NCBI RefSeq assembly: GCF_030122805.1
Contig: NZ_CP126080.1
Coordinates: 3,849,501 to 3,913,500 of the forward strand
Direction of reading: 5' to 3'
DNA: 64,000 nt
From: Mesobacillus sp. AQ2
GTDB lineage: Bacteria; Bacillota; Bacilli; Bacillales; Cytobacillaceae
In this document: piece by piece, positions 17,350-26,227 of the stretch
Layout: every line of letters starts with the position of its first letter
How positions within the stretch are numbered: the first letter of the stretch is position 1
Notes under the pieces: model-generated
The model's input: only the letters and a program-made list of their open reading frames with translations
Told to the model about the DNA's origin: nothing
The model's database searches: none
Made by a program: the position numbers and the translations under genes

Positions 17350-17838
17350 TCACTTAATGGTTGAACGGTGAAGCATCATTTCTGAATTAAATACTACTTC
17401 TTTTTCAAAGTAATCGTCTTTATATCTGAATACAGACAACTTTAAATTGGTACCTTTTTGCTGAAAAACAATAGCATTCTGGTTTCCTTTTTCATTTACT
17501 ATATATAACTCAGCTAATCCTTGTACATGGTCATCGAATAAGATGTATTGATTTTCACCATCTTTAACAACTAACTGCCAAACCTGACTATCATCCCAAA
17601 GATACTGACCATCATTATCTGGGTGAGTTTGAGGAGCTGGAGAAACATTTAAAATAATGCGTTCTTTCTGACCATCTCCATCAACATCTTCTTCAACATC
17701 CTCCAGTGTTAAAACATCCTCATAAACTTTTACATCTCCGTTTTGAATTTTTGTGATGTCATTCTCATTAGTTGTTGCTTCTTGTGAGCACCCTGTTATT
17801 AAAATTAAAAATAAGAAAAGACATATACACTTCTTCAC
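17350..17838 (-). CDS. Putative lipoprotein of unknown function
   Basis: 162 residues from a GTG start at 17838: a signal peptide with lipobox LITGC, then a soluble region with an EEDVDGDGQKERIIL segment that resembles the calcium-binding-like repeats of VCBS/FG-GAP domains and ends in a beta-rich part. GAGGG lies 7-8 bases before the GTG. The ATG further upstream at 17877 is rejected because it overlaps a TATAAT-like -10 box. Probably anchored on the outer face of the membrane; role unknown. Confidence 0.65.
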   Translation of the reverse strand: MKKCICLFLFLILITGCSQEATTNENDITKIQNGDVKVYEDVLTLEDVEEDVDGDGQKERIILNVSPAPQTHPDNDGQYLWDDSQVWQLVVKDGENQYILFDDHVQGLAELYIVNEKGNQNAIVFQQKGTNLKLSVFRYKDDYFEKEVVFNSEMMLHRSTIK

Positions 17839-17961
17839 GCAAAATCCCTCTCTTTTTAGATTACCTCTTTTTACCATTATATAGGATTTATTTGACGGGA
17901 GTTTGAATTTTTAAAATTTTTATGGATTTTATTCATCTCCTACTTTCAAAGATGAAAGCTG

Positions 17962-18558
17962 CTAATGGCAGTAAGTTTTTTTCAAAAGAATTTTACCCCA
18001 TAGTCTTTGAACCTTCACTAATTCTTTTTCATTGAATTCCATTCTATAAATATCAGGCTTTGATGTGCTGTGTAAAAAGTTTAAGTCATAAAAGTTATCG
18101 AAATATCCCATCATCAAGGTCATAACAGCTCCGTGAGTACCTATTAATATTTTTTTATCCCTAAAGGTTTCTAAAAGTTCTTTTAAGACTTTTATAGCTC
18201 TTTTTTGGCAATCAGCATTTGATTCTCCTCCCTCTAAAGAGAAATCAGGCTCGGAAAATGACTTTTCCAAAAGTGGACCTAATTCTTTATCAGAAAGACG
18301 ATTGCCTTCAGAAGAAAATATTCTCTCTTTTAAATCTTCAAACACTAAAACTTCTTCCCCAATTTGCTGAGCTAAACTTTCGACAGTTAAGATTGAGCGT
18401 ATGTATGGGCTTGAAACAACTACATCAATTTCTTCATTCTTCAATATGTCATTCACTCTCTGAGCATCTAAATAACCTTTTTTAGTTAACCCTCTTGTTC
18501 TTTCATTACCTTCTTTTGGCGATTCACCGTGTCTTACCATATAAACAAAGGTACTCAT
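17962..18558 (-). CDS. Histidine phosphatase family protein
   Basis: 198-residue phosphatase of the phosphoglycerate-mutase-like branch: VRHGES (Arg9-His10-Gly11, the phospho-histidine), VVSSPYIRSILT with the second arginine, a glutamate near LEGGESNADCQKR, and GTHGAVMTLMM with the second catalytic histidine. All four pocket residues are present. It stands alone with no hint of its substrate. Confidence 0.88.
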   Translation of the reverse strand: MSTFVYMVRHGESPKEGNERTRGLTKKGYLDAQRVNDILKNEEIDVVVSSPYIRSILTVESLAQQIGEEVLVFEDLKERIFSSEGNRLSDKELGPLLEKSFSEPDFSLEGGESNADCQKRAIKVLKELLETFRDKKILIGTHGAVMTLMMGYFDNFYDLNFLHSTSKPDIYRMEFNEKELVKVQRLWGKILLKKTYCH

Positions 18559-18661
18559 AATATATTCTCCATTAAAAAAGTTTTAAAAAACATTAGCTTG
18601 TTATGACAGAAATGAAATAACCCTTCTCAAATGAAGGGCTTTGTAAGGTATATTGAATTTT

Positions 18662-19030
18662 TCAGATTGCTTTCATGCCTTCTAGGATAATTTTTGCATC
18701 AGCATTCAGATATGCTGGTGTATCTTTTCTAATCAGTAAGTTGGGATGGTCTTTTACAATCATTTTTATTCCTCTAACGTCGAACTTATTTGCGTAGGTA
18801 TTAATTGCATTAATGATAGCCATATCCTTTCTTGTCAACGGCTGTCCATCATGAGCCTGCATTTGCAAGATAAAATCCAGTAACTCCCTTGCATTTTTAT
18901 TTAACATATTTCTATGCTCATTTAAGATTCCAATGTTTTCTTCAATATAAACCCTTGCTATAGCAAGTTCCATTTCTTCTACGTTTTTGTTTATCTTTGC
19001 TGTAAGTGATTCTAAACTCAATGTATCCAT
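18662..19030 (-). CDS. Conserved-looking hypothetical protein beside a broken XRE regulator
   Basis: 122 residues, mostly helical, no membrane segment and no motif I can assign. Coordinates use the ATG at 19030, but AAGGAG directly abuts that codon; a TTG three codons later (19021) sits 9 bases behind AAGGAG and is the likelier start. The upstream reading frame is the remnant of an XRE regulator, suggesting that the two once formed a small operon. Confidence 0.6.
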   Translation of the reverse strand: MDTLSLESLTAKINKNVEEMELAIARVYIEENIGILNEHRNMLNKNARELLDFILQMQAHDGQPLTRKDMAIINAINTYANKFDVRGIKMIVKDHPNLLIRKDTPAYLNADAKIILEGMKAI

Positions 19031-19059
19031 CTCCTTGTTGGTGGCTACAGTGTATATCG

Positions 19060-19293
19060 GAATAAAAAAGATTTACTTTAAACAAGTCAAAATTATAGCC
19101 AACAAAATGGAGAGCTATTTTCCTTTCAGGATTTATCCCATAGAAATCTGCTAACTTTTTTAAAGTTGATCCTCTGTGATTTCCTTTGTCATTTTCTATA
19201 TTGCCTAGAGTCCTGGTTGTCATATTGATTTTGAAACATATTCCTTTTGAGTCGTTCTGATCTTAACTGTGTACCTAAGCTCTCTTTATTCAT
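19060..19293 (-). pseudogene. XRE-family regulator, frameshifted
   Basis: From the ATG at 19293 one frame reads MNKESLGTQLRSERLKRNM, the first helix of an XRE-type helix-turn-helix, then runs out of register. The rest of the domain, MTTRTLGNIEND...STLKKLADFYGI, appears in another frame from 19223 on. A few residues between the halves are missing, so a small deletion that also shifted the frame explains it. Downstream the frame decays with no clear C-terminal domain. Confidence 0.55.
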
Positions 19294-19431
19294 CTGGAAA
19301 TCTGTGTGTACCATATATGAATTATATCCCTTCATAAAAAAAGCCAGTTAAATTTTATCTTAACTGACCTTTTTTTACCACATGCTCTTAATTGAACTAA
19401 ATTGTTTTAAATGCCAATGTATTTGATACAA

Positions 19432-20175
19432 TTACAAATCTGAAATCATTCCGCCATCAACAACGAATTGTGCTCCAGTGGAGTAACTAGAATCATCAGA
19501 AGCGAGGTATACAACTAAATTAGACACTTCTTCAACTTCTGCCCTTCTTCTTAGTGGAATATCTTGTTCAAGTTGTTTTAGATATTCTTCAACATCTGGC
19601 TGGTCAGCCATAGGTGTTTTGATAATTCCTGGATGGACAGAATTAACACGGATGTTATATTGCCCTAGTTCGGTTGCAGCACCTTTTGTCATACCGGTTA
19701 CAGCATGTTTTGAAGCACTATAAGCAATAGCGGTTGGAGCACTTACCAAACCATCTACGGATGAAATGTTAACAATAGAACCAACGCCAGCCTTTTTCAT
19801 TGACGGAAGTACTTTTTGCATCCCCAAGAATACGCCAAGCTCGTCTACCTTAAATGTTAATTCGAAGTCTTTTACCGTTAGTTCTTCTAATGTTTTGAAG
19901 ATACCAATTCCTGCGTTGTTTACCAGGACATTGATTGGTCCAAATGTCTCTTCGGTTTTTGCTACAATTTCTACCCAGTTTTCTTCACTGGATACATCTA
20001 ATTTAAGAGCAATTGCATGGTCTCCTAATTCATCGGCCAGTTTTTGTGCACCTTCAAAATTAAGATCTGTAATCGCTACTTTTGCGCCTTCTTCCACAAA
20101 TTTACGAGCATGCATAGCACCCATACCTTGTGCTGCCCCTGTAATGATTGCCACTTTTCCATCTAACTTTCCCAT
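19432..20175 (-). CDS. SDR-family oxidoreductase (hydroxysteroid/glucose dehydrogenase-like)
   Basis: 247-residue classical short-chain dehydrogenase: cofactor loop TGAAQGMG (12-19), NNAGIG, catalytic Ser in NISSVDG, and YSASK with the active Tyr and Lys. The acidic DLNF after the second strand suggests preference for NAD. The ATG at 20175 follows GGAGAATTT at good spacing and gives the usual MGKLDGKVAIITG start, so the longer frame from 20217 is not used. Single gene; substrate unknown. Confidence 0.88.
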   Translation of the reverse strand: MGKLDGKVAIITGAAQGMGAMHARKFVEEGAKVAITDLNFEGAQKLADELGDHAIALKLDVSSEENWVEIVAKTEETFGPINVLVNNAGIGIFKTLEELTVKDFELTFKVDELGVFLGMQKVLPSMKKAGVGSIVNISSVDGLVSAPTAIAYSASKHAVTGMTKGAATELGQYNIRVNSVHPGIIKTPMADQPDVEEYLKQLEQDIPLRRRAEVEEVSNLVVYLASDDSSYSTGAQFVVDGGMISDL

Positions 20176-20217
20176 TTTAAATTCTCCTTTCGATTTTAAA
20201 AACAACTCCATGTTCAA

Positions 20218-20533
20218 TTTGTATTATTTGCTTTAATGAACAATTTAATAATAATCCTATTATTAATTACTTTCAATTAAAGAGTCTCGAATTAAAGATA
20301 TTTTTGTATACTAATACCCTTGTTTAGCTTTTTCCGTTATTGATAATTGGTGAATATGCAGCCAACTGCACAGCCTGCAATCAAGAATAATCATATTATT
20401 AGAGTTTGCCTAATCGTATATTGCTGACCATCAATAACTAAAAAGCATATTATAAACAACTTCAATAAAGCAGAAACCAAGATTGATAGATTTCGCTCTA
20501 TTGAAGTTGTGTTTGGTTTATTAAGAATTCATT
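20218..20533. other. Intergenic region with inverted repeat behind psuG
   Basis: 316 bases. Arms AACAACTTCAATA (20457-20470 region) and TATTGAAGTTGTG (about 20500-20513) could form a long-looped hairpin after the psuG stop and may act as its terminator. The left part is the upstream region of the SDR gene. No gene seen. Confidence 0.4.
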
Positions 20534-21451
20534 TTACTTCGTTTGGCTGTTAAAGCTGACAGCAATTTGCGTTCCTACTTTAGCATTGTGTTTTACTAAT
20601 TCGATATTCGCATCAAGGCTTTTACCGTTTGTTAATTCTTTGATTTTTCCGAGCAGGAATGGCGTGCTGTCTTTCCCGATGATATGTTGTTCTTCTGCTT
20701 CTTTCACTGCTTGATCAATAATGGAATTGATATAGTCTTCATCCATAGCAAATTCTTCCGGGATCGGGTTTGCAATCACTGCTCCGCCTTTAAGGTTTAG
20801 TTCCCATTTTGTTTTTAATGTCTCGGCAATAACGTCGACAGAATCTGTGGAGAAGTTTAATTTATGTTCGCTGCTTCTCGTATAGAATGCTGGAAGGTAC
20901 TCTGTTTCATAACCAATTACCGGTACTCCTTTTGTTTCGAGGTATTCCATAGTAAGCGCCAGGTCAAGAATTGATTTAGCACCTGCACAGATGACTGCTA
21001 CATCCGTTTGAGCAAGCTCTTCGAGGTCAGCCGAGATATCCATGGTTCTTTCTGCTCCTTTATGAACCCCGCCAATACCGCCTGTCACGAAGATTTTGAT
21101 ATCCGCTAAGTCAGCACAAATCATGGTGGATGCAACAGTGGTCGCGCCTAGTTGTTTTGTGGCAACGATTTGCGCAAGATCACGCCTTGATACCTTTGCA
21201 ACACCAGAACTTTTTCCAAACAATTCTAATTCATCATCTGTTAAACCAATTTTGATTTTCCCATCAATGATGGCAATTGTTGCTGGGACAGCACCGTTAT
21301 CCCGAACAATTTGTTCAACCTCACGGGCCATTTTAACGTTTTGCGGATACGGCATACCATGGGAAATAATCGTGGATTCCAATGCAACGATAGCTTTCCC
21401 TTCCTTTTTTGCTTGTTGTACCTCTGCTGATAATTCAATATATTGTTTCAT
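20534..21451 (-). CDS. psuG: Pseudouridine-5'-phosphate glycosidase
   Basis: 305 residues of the PsuG/IndA family, which reversibly splits pseudouridine 5'-phosphate into uracil and ribose 5-phosphate with a Mn ion. Family blocks: ALESTIISHGMPYPQN, the lysine-bearing SGVAKVSRRDL, TTVASTMICA, and TGGIGGVHKGAE. Full length. It overlaps the kinase gene by 17 bases, so kinase and glycosidase are made together for salvage of pseudouridine from RNA turnover. Confidence 0.93.
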   Translation of the reverse strand: MKQYIELSAEVQQAKKEGKAIVALESTIISHGMPYPQNVKMAREVEQIVRDNGAVPATIAIIDGKIKIGLTDDELELFGKSSGVAKVSRRDLAQIVATKQLGATTVASTMICADLADIKIFVTGGIGGVHKGAERTMDISADLEELAQTDVAVICAGAKSILDLALTMEYLETKGVPVIGYETEYLPAFYTRSSEHKLNFSTDSVDVIAETLKTKWELNLKGGAVIANPIPEEFAMDEDYINSIIDQAVKEAEEQHIIGKDSTPFLLGKIKELTNGKSLDANIELVKHNAKVGTQIAVSFNSQTK

Positions 21452-22412
21452 TTTTTAATTCCTCCATATCTAAGATAAATTGTTTTTGCGTTAACTCTTG
21501 TCTAACTGTATATTTTGACATGATCGTTTTATGGGCATTGATCAAACCTGACTTGATAATGTAGTCCATTTCTTTATTTTGTAACCAGGAATAAATGACT
21601 CCTGAGCAAAAGGAATCTCCTGCACCTGTTACATCTACAACCTTTGGTGTATCGATTGCCGGAAAGTAAGATAGCTCTCCATTTTCGACTCCCGCCATCA
21701 CACCTTTTGAGCCATTAGTGACAATCACATTTTTCACACCTAATTCTAACCATTTCTTTACAGCATTTTCCCAGTCTTGAACATCCAGGATATTCATGTT
21801 CATGAATGTTTCGGTTTCATCCTTGTTTACGATCAGCCAACTGACACCATGCAGCGATTTTGTAAGCCTATTCATTTTTGGGGATGAAACAGGGATGATC
21901 ACAAATGGAATTTGATGCTGAGAAGTGAAAGAACATAGATAATCAATCGTTTCACTTGGACAATTCAAATCAGCAACGATACATTTAGCTCTTTTGAGAA
22001 TGTGGATATTACTGATTAGCAGTTCAGGAGTGATTTTTTCGTAAATATCCATATCCGCTAACGCGACTGATAAATGGCCATTTCGGTCCAAAACGGCCGT
22101 ATAAGTTCCCGTTGAAGAATCTTCAAATAGCGTGACATACTCCAGATTCATGAACGGGGATGATGAATCATAGATTCCAATCCATTCAGCATCGTTTCCT
22201 CTTGCTGTTAAAAGGATGACTTCTTCCCCTAATCTGCCCAGGTTTTCGGCAATATTTCTGGCTACTCCGCCAACCGATGTAGAAGATTTGACAGGATTGG
22301 AAGTTTCGCTAGTTATGTCAAACTTCGCATAAAATTTTCGATCAAGATTGGCTCCGCCAATGCAAATGATAGGATTTGTTTCCTTGAATGCTTCGGCCAT
22401 TTCCTTCGTCAT
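21435..22412 (-). CDS. psuK: Pseudouridine kinase, PfkB family
   Basis: 325-residue ribokinase-like kinase: substrate-side CIGGANLDRKF and GGVARNIAENLGRLG near the N-terminus, and the ATP/anion-hole signature DVTGAGDSFCSG near the C-terminus with the catalytic Asp in GAGD. It phosphorylates pseudouridine for PsuG. The ATG at 22412 has GGGGGGA upstream and is preferred over 22436. An inverted repeat TGTTTA-CTTAA-TAAACA stands at 22443-22459, close to the expected promoter. Confidence 0.88.
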   Translation of the reverse strand: MTKEMAEAFKETNPIICIGGANLDRKFYAKFDITSETSNPVKSSTSVGGVARNIAENLGRLGEEVILLTARGNDAEWIGIYDSSSPFMNLEYVTLFEDSSTGTYTAVLDRNGHLSVALADMDIYEKITPELLISNIHILKRAKCIVADLNCPSETIDYLCSFTSQHQIPFVIIPVSSPKMNRLTKSLHGVSWLIVNKDETETFMNMNILDVQDWENAVKKWLELGVKNVIVTNGSKGVMAGVENGELSYFPAIDTPKVVDVTGAGDSFCSGVIYSWLQNKEMDYIIKSGLINAHKTIMSKYTVRQELTQKQFILDMEELKNETIY

Positions 22413-22442
22413 TTTATCCCCCCTTCCCAAGTTCAAAACATT

Positions 22443-22459
22443 TGTTTACTTAATAAACA
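22443..22459. promoter_or_regulatory. Inverted repeat upstream of psuK
   Basis: TGTTTA, five bases, TAAACA: exact 6-base arms, some 30 bases before the psuK start and in the gap shared with the divergent HTH-PfkB gene. A candidate operator for that protein; no promoter elements could be fixed. Confidence 0.35.
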
Positions 22460-22735
22460 TAAGTTTAGTATACGCTTTCTTTTTTATTTGTCAATGAGTT
22501 TAAAAGAATAGTAGTCTCTAGATTGAACATCAATTACTGGAAAATGCATTTTAATCGTCCCATTTTACAGGGGCTTTTTTGCCGTTGTTTTTTTGGTTAT
22601 AATGGATTGATTAAAACAACTATCAAAAAAAACAATCAGTTGATTCTGCAAAAGCTTAACGAGATGAAATTAAATTTGAAAATCTATTCACGTTGAGTTG
22701 AAAAACTATGGTTTTTCGGGAAGTGAGGTTGTCTC

Positions 22736-23836
22736 ATGGATAAAGAGAAGCAAATTTTACACCATATAAGAATGAATCCTTTCATTTCACAACAGGAATT
22801 ATCAAGCAAGGTAGGGTTATCCCGACCTGCTGTCGCTAACTATATTGCCAACCTGACAAGGCGCGGAGAGATCAAAGGGCGCGGTTATATACTTGGAGAA
22901 GAATCGTCAATCGTGTGTATTGGCGGGGCAAACACAGACCGTAAAGCACGGACGAATCAGAAGGTACGCTTATATTCTTCAAATCCAGTAAGAATTACCG
23001 AAACATGTGGCGGGGTGGCTCGCAATTTTGCCGAAAATTTAAGCAGGCTCGGCGTCAGCACATCTCTAATTGCATGTGTCGGAGAGGACAAAGAAGGAAA
23101 CTGGTTATTGAAGGAGACGAAAAGTGTTGGTGTCGATATTAGTCAGGTATGGGTATTGCCAATGGAACGGACAGGCAATTACACAGCATTGTTAGATGTT
23201 GATGGTGAAAGTATTGTTGCGATGGCTGACATGACTATATATGAAAAAATCACAACCTCCATGTTTGAAGAAAAATGGTCCCATATCGCTGCTTCACAGG
23301 CTGTTTTTCTGGATACGAATATTCCTGAGGACAGTATACGATATTTAATTAAACGCTGCAGAGATGAAAGCATTCCTTTATATATTGATCCAGTATCTTC
23401 AACGAAAGCACAAAGATTGCCTGTTCGCCTTGACGGAGTAGAATTACTGCTCCCGACCCGGGAAGAAGCCGAAGTCCTGTCAGATATGAGAATTGAATCT
23501 ATCACGGACTGCCAGTTAGCCTGTGAAAAAATTAGGCAGCGTGGGGTTAAACAAATCATTGTAACACTTGGGAATGAAGGTGTTTTTTACTCGTCATCTG
23601 ATGAATCCGGGCATTTGCCGCCATTTACAACTGACATTATTGATGTCACTGGAGCAGATGACGCATTTGCTTCATGTGCCATCTATGGGATGATGATGAA
23701 AGAATCGTTAATCGGCTCGTGTCAATTAGGCCTTGCTGGTGCTGCGCTTACCCTTCAAACTGAGGAATCAATATCCCCAGTTTTGAAGCCTGAAAAACTT
23801 CATGAAATCATAAAGATGTTTTCTAGCAAGAAATAA
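22736..23836 (+). CDS. HTH-PfkB fusion protein, probable regulator of pseudouridine use
   Basis: 366 residues: a winged helix-turn-helix (about 5-50, QQELSSKVGLSRPAVANYIANL) joined to a PfkB kinase domain (58-360) that is clearly homologous to PsuK next door (CIGGANTDRKA, GGVARNFAENLSRLG). The kinase signature reads DVTGADDAFAS instead of GAGD: the glycine before the catalytic Asp is an Asp, which should disturb phosphate binding. This, together with the HTH and the divergent position, suggests a sensor that binds (pseudo)nucleoside and controls psuKG, but residual kinase activity is not excluded. AAGTGAGG precedes the ATG. Confidence 0.85.
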   Translation: MDKEKQILHHIRMNPFISQQELSSKVGLSRPAVANYIANLTRRGEIKGRGYILGEESSIVCIGGANTDRKARTNQKVRLYSSNPVRITETCGGVARNFAENLSRLGVSTSLIACVGEDKEGNWLLKETKSVGVDISQVWVLPMERTGNYTALLDVDGESIVAMADMTIYEKITTSMFEEKWSHIAASQAVFLDTNIPEDSIRYLIKRCRDESIPLYIDPVSSTKAQRLPVRLDGVELLLPTREEAEVLSDMRIESITDCQLACEKIRQRGVKQIIVTLGNEGVFYSSSDESGHLPPFTTDIIDVTGADDAFASCAIYGMMMKESLIGSCQLGLAGAALTLQTEESISPVLKPEKLHEIIKMFSSKK

Positions 23837-23874
23837 CAGGTGAAGCAACAATATCCCTTCACCTATTCAAATAT

Positions 23875-23919
23875 GGGTGACTCAAAAAGTTGTATGAACG
23901 ACTTTTTTCTGGGTCACCC
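23875..23919 (+). terminator. Terminator after the HTH-PfkB gene
   Basis: Arms GGGTGACTCAAAAAGT and ACTTTTTTCTGGGTCACCC form a long stem 39 bases behind the stop; a smaller hairpin (GGTGAAG...CTTCACC) precedes it at 23839-23863. The ger operon on the other strand ends at 24009, so it may serve both strands. Confidence 0.7.
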
Positions 23920-24008
23920 CTCCCTTGGTAAACTGTTTTTGACGCTTTCAATTTGCAGAAAAAAATAGAACAATCAGCAGGCTTAAAAAGCTCTCTAACA
24001 TTTTTTTA

Positions 24009-25124
24009 TTACTTTGTCGCCCCCATCGATTTTATTTCTATATTTAAGTCCATATCAATATTTGCTTCCGAAAGAGCTTTGCCCCAATCATCCTGCACTT
24101 TTTTGTAATGTTCATATTCATAGGCTCTTGCATAGATTCCAAGCCCGATGGGGTCAATTTTGTTGTCCTGGACTTTTTTAATGACTTCTTCGAACTTTGA
24201 TTTCAATTCTTTCTCAATCATTTTCTCTAACTCTTCATCTTTTACACTGTCTTTAGGAAATAAGCGCTCTACAATATTAACACCCAAATTAATCTTATAA
24301 TGAAAATGGAATTTCCCCTGGGCATATTTGGTCTTTACGTTAGATTGAACTCGCCTTACATCTATGCTTACTTCTTTAGTATTAAAAACCTCCATTTCAT
24401 CCTCCAGCGCGGGGAGTTCCAGGGAATAGGTCAATTCCTTCTTCTTTTGATCCTGGAGGACTATGAGGAGAGCAGATTCTTGAATACTGAGCGTGTCTAC
24501 AATCTTTCCCTTCTTATCCAACAATGATACCCCGACAAGTTCAAGGTCTTTTTCTTTTTTTATTTCCGATATAGACGGCGTCATTCCCTTTTCGTACATT
24601 TGCCGATGCAGCACCTGGAGTGTGGTCATTACAGTCTGCGTACGATCACTGTTTTTATCAATCACTTCTTTCAAATATAAAGGTAATTGCGGTTTATTAT
24701 CGGGTTCAAAATAAATAACATCCGAGACAGGGCCATCCACCACGATTACCCTTGTATTCAAGGAAAAGGTGGGATTCCGATATACTGTATCCAGAAGAGA
24801 AAACCAGCCTTCATGTTTAAGTACGCGTTTTCCAATCAGTAAAATTTGAATTTTCGCCGCAGTGACTTCACCTGTGGCTTTCACATCAAAATATTTCCGG
24901 GATTCCCTGATTGATTTAGCCTTTACCTGATAGGTTTCTGTATTTTTTTTGCTCTCTTTATTGAATACTGGACTTGATTCAGAAATAATCAGGTTGTTAT
25001 CGTCATCCAGATCAATACCAAGAATCAATGAAATCGTTAAATCTTCCAATGGAACATTGCCTCCACAACTTGTAAGCGTGGCAACAATAATCATTAATGG
25101 CAATGCGAGAAAAAGGCGTTTCAT
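24009..25124 (-). CDS. Ger(x)C-family spore germination lipoprotein (second ger operon)
   Basis: 371 residues with a lipoprotein signal (lipobox LTSC, Cys20) and the GerC fold pattern (ISLILGIDLDDDNNL, later a long C-terminal helix with KKVQDNKIDPIGLG). The sequence CGGNVPLEDL replaces the usual CWD after the lipid-bearing cysteine. Last gene of the gerABC unit; overlaps the gerB stop by 4 bases. Subunit of an inner spore membrane germinant receptor. Confidence 0.9.
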   Translation of the reverse strand: MKRLFLALPLMIIVATLTSCGGNVPLEDLTISLILGIDLDDDNNLIISESSPVFNKESKKNTETYQVKAKSIRESRKYFDVKATGEVTAAKIQILLIGKRVLKHEGWFSLLDTVYRNPTFSLNTRVIVVDGPVSDVIYFEPDNKPQLPLYLKEVIDKNSDRTQTVMTTLQVLHRQMYEKGMTPSISEIKKEKDLELVGVSLLDKKGKIVDTLSIQESALLIVLQDQKKKELTYSLELPALEDEMEVFNTKEVSIDVRRVQSNVKTKYAQGKFHFHYKINLGVNIVERLFPKDSVKDEELEKMIEKELKSKFEEVIKKVQDNKIDPIGLGIYARAYEYEHYKKVQDDWGKALSEANIDMDLNIEIKSMGATK

Positions 25125-26227
25125 TTAGATGCCCTCCTTTGAAAAAGCCCTCGTATCCTTAAAATCCCCCACAAAAAAAGAGGAAAAGCAAATGCTAGAA
25201 CCAAACTAAACTGTTCCGTTATTTGCTGGAGAAAAGTATTCTGATCGAGAGTTGGAGGAAACGCAATGACATAAATCCCTTCAATCAGTAAAAGCAAGAA
25301 TAAGGGCCTATTGTTATTTTCATTTCCTGTCAGCCGAGTTGTGCAAAAAACCGTTAAATACATGAGTGGCAGAACGGTCGTAGACATTACAAACAAATAA
25401 AAGGAAAAAAAGACAATTTCCAATCTTTCAATAAACTTGAATTCAAGGACTTTCAATTTGGCAATAGTCGGTTCATTATAAGCCGTAATTTCATCCGGAC
25501 TGAAAAAAGCAAAGGCACCTATTGTGATAGTCAAGAATGCGAGAAGCGATAAGCTATTGGCAATCACAATCCCCATGGATGCCTTCTCTTTCTTGTGCAA
25601 AAAGGGGTAAAGAAAAAAGGCAATTTCAAAACCTACGAATGAAAAGATGGCCGTTTTTGCAGCTTTAAAGATTGGGGACCATCCCTCCTTTATAACGGGA
25701 AGCAGATTAAGCCACTCGGCATTCTTCAAAGGAATTAAATAAATGGCCACCGTCCACAAGGTCATGAAAAAGACGAGTTCTGAATACCTTCCTAAAATGT
25801 TGATGTTTTTTCTGGCAATGAGATAGCTGGGGATTGATAACAACAAAATCGTTACATACACCTCAGTATGAGGCAGGATCCATGCCTGGATAAAAAGCGC
25901 TTCCCTAATAAATATCACATGAGCTAATAAAGCAAAATACAATCCAAACAGGATTGTTCCTGCTTTCCCGACCCATTTGCCAAAATAATTGGTTAATAAA
26001 TCAAGAAGAGTCCCATTTGGGTGTTTCTTCATGATCTGAATGATCAATAAACTGGCAAGAGTTGATATTGACCAGGAAATGAAAATCGCAATCCAGCCAT
26101 CTGTTCCTGCTTTCTCCGCTAGTTCACGGGGCAACGTCAGTACGCCAACACCCATTTGAACACCATGTATTAAAAAGATATATTGCATTAAAGTAATTTT
26201 ATTTTTCATGTTATTCATTTTCTTCAC
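25121..26227 (-). CDS. GerB-family germination permease (second ger operon)
   Basis: 368 residues, ten predicted membrane helices, with the opening QYIFLIHGVQMGVGVLTLPREL that is typical of the spore germination permease branch of the APC superfamily. It lies between A and C subunits, overlapping gerA by 17 bases and gerC by 4. Probably the germinant-binding subunit. Confidence 0.92.
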   Translation of the reverse strand: MKKMNNMKNKITLMQYIFLIHGVQMGVGVLTLPRELAEKAGTDGWIAIFISWSISTLASLLIIQIMKKHPNGTLLDLLTNYFGKWVGKAGTILFGLYFALLAHVIFIREALFIQAWILPHTEVYVTILLLSIPSYLIARKNINILGRYSELVFFMTLWTVAIYLIPLKNAEWLNLLPVIKEGWSPIFKAAKTAIFSFVGFEIAFFLYPFLHKKEKASMGIVIANSLSLLAFLTITIGAFAFFSPDEITAYNEPTIAKLKVLEFKFIERLEIVFFSFYLFVMSTTVLPLMYLTVFCTTRLTGNENNNRPLFLLLLIEGIYVIAFPPTLDQNTFLQQITEQFSLVLAFAFPLFLWGILRIRGLFQRRASK

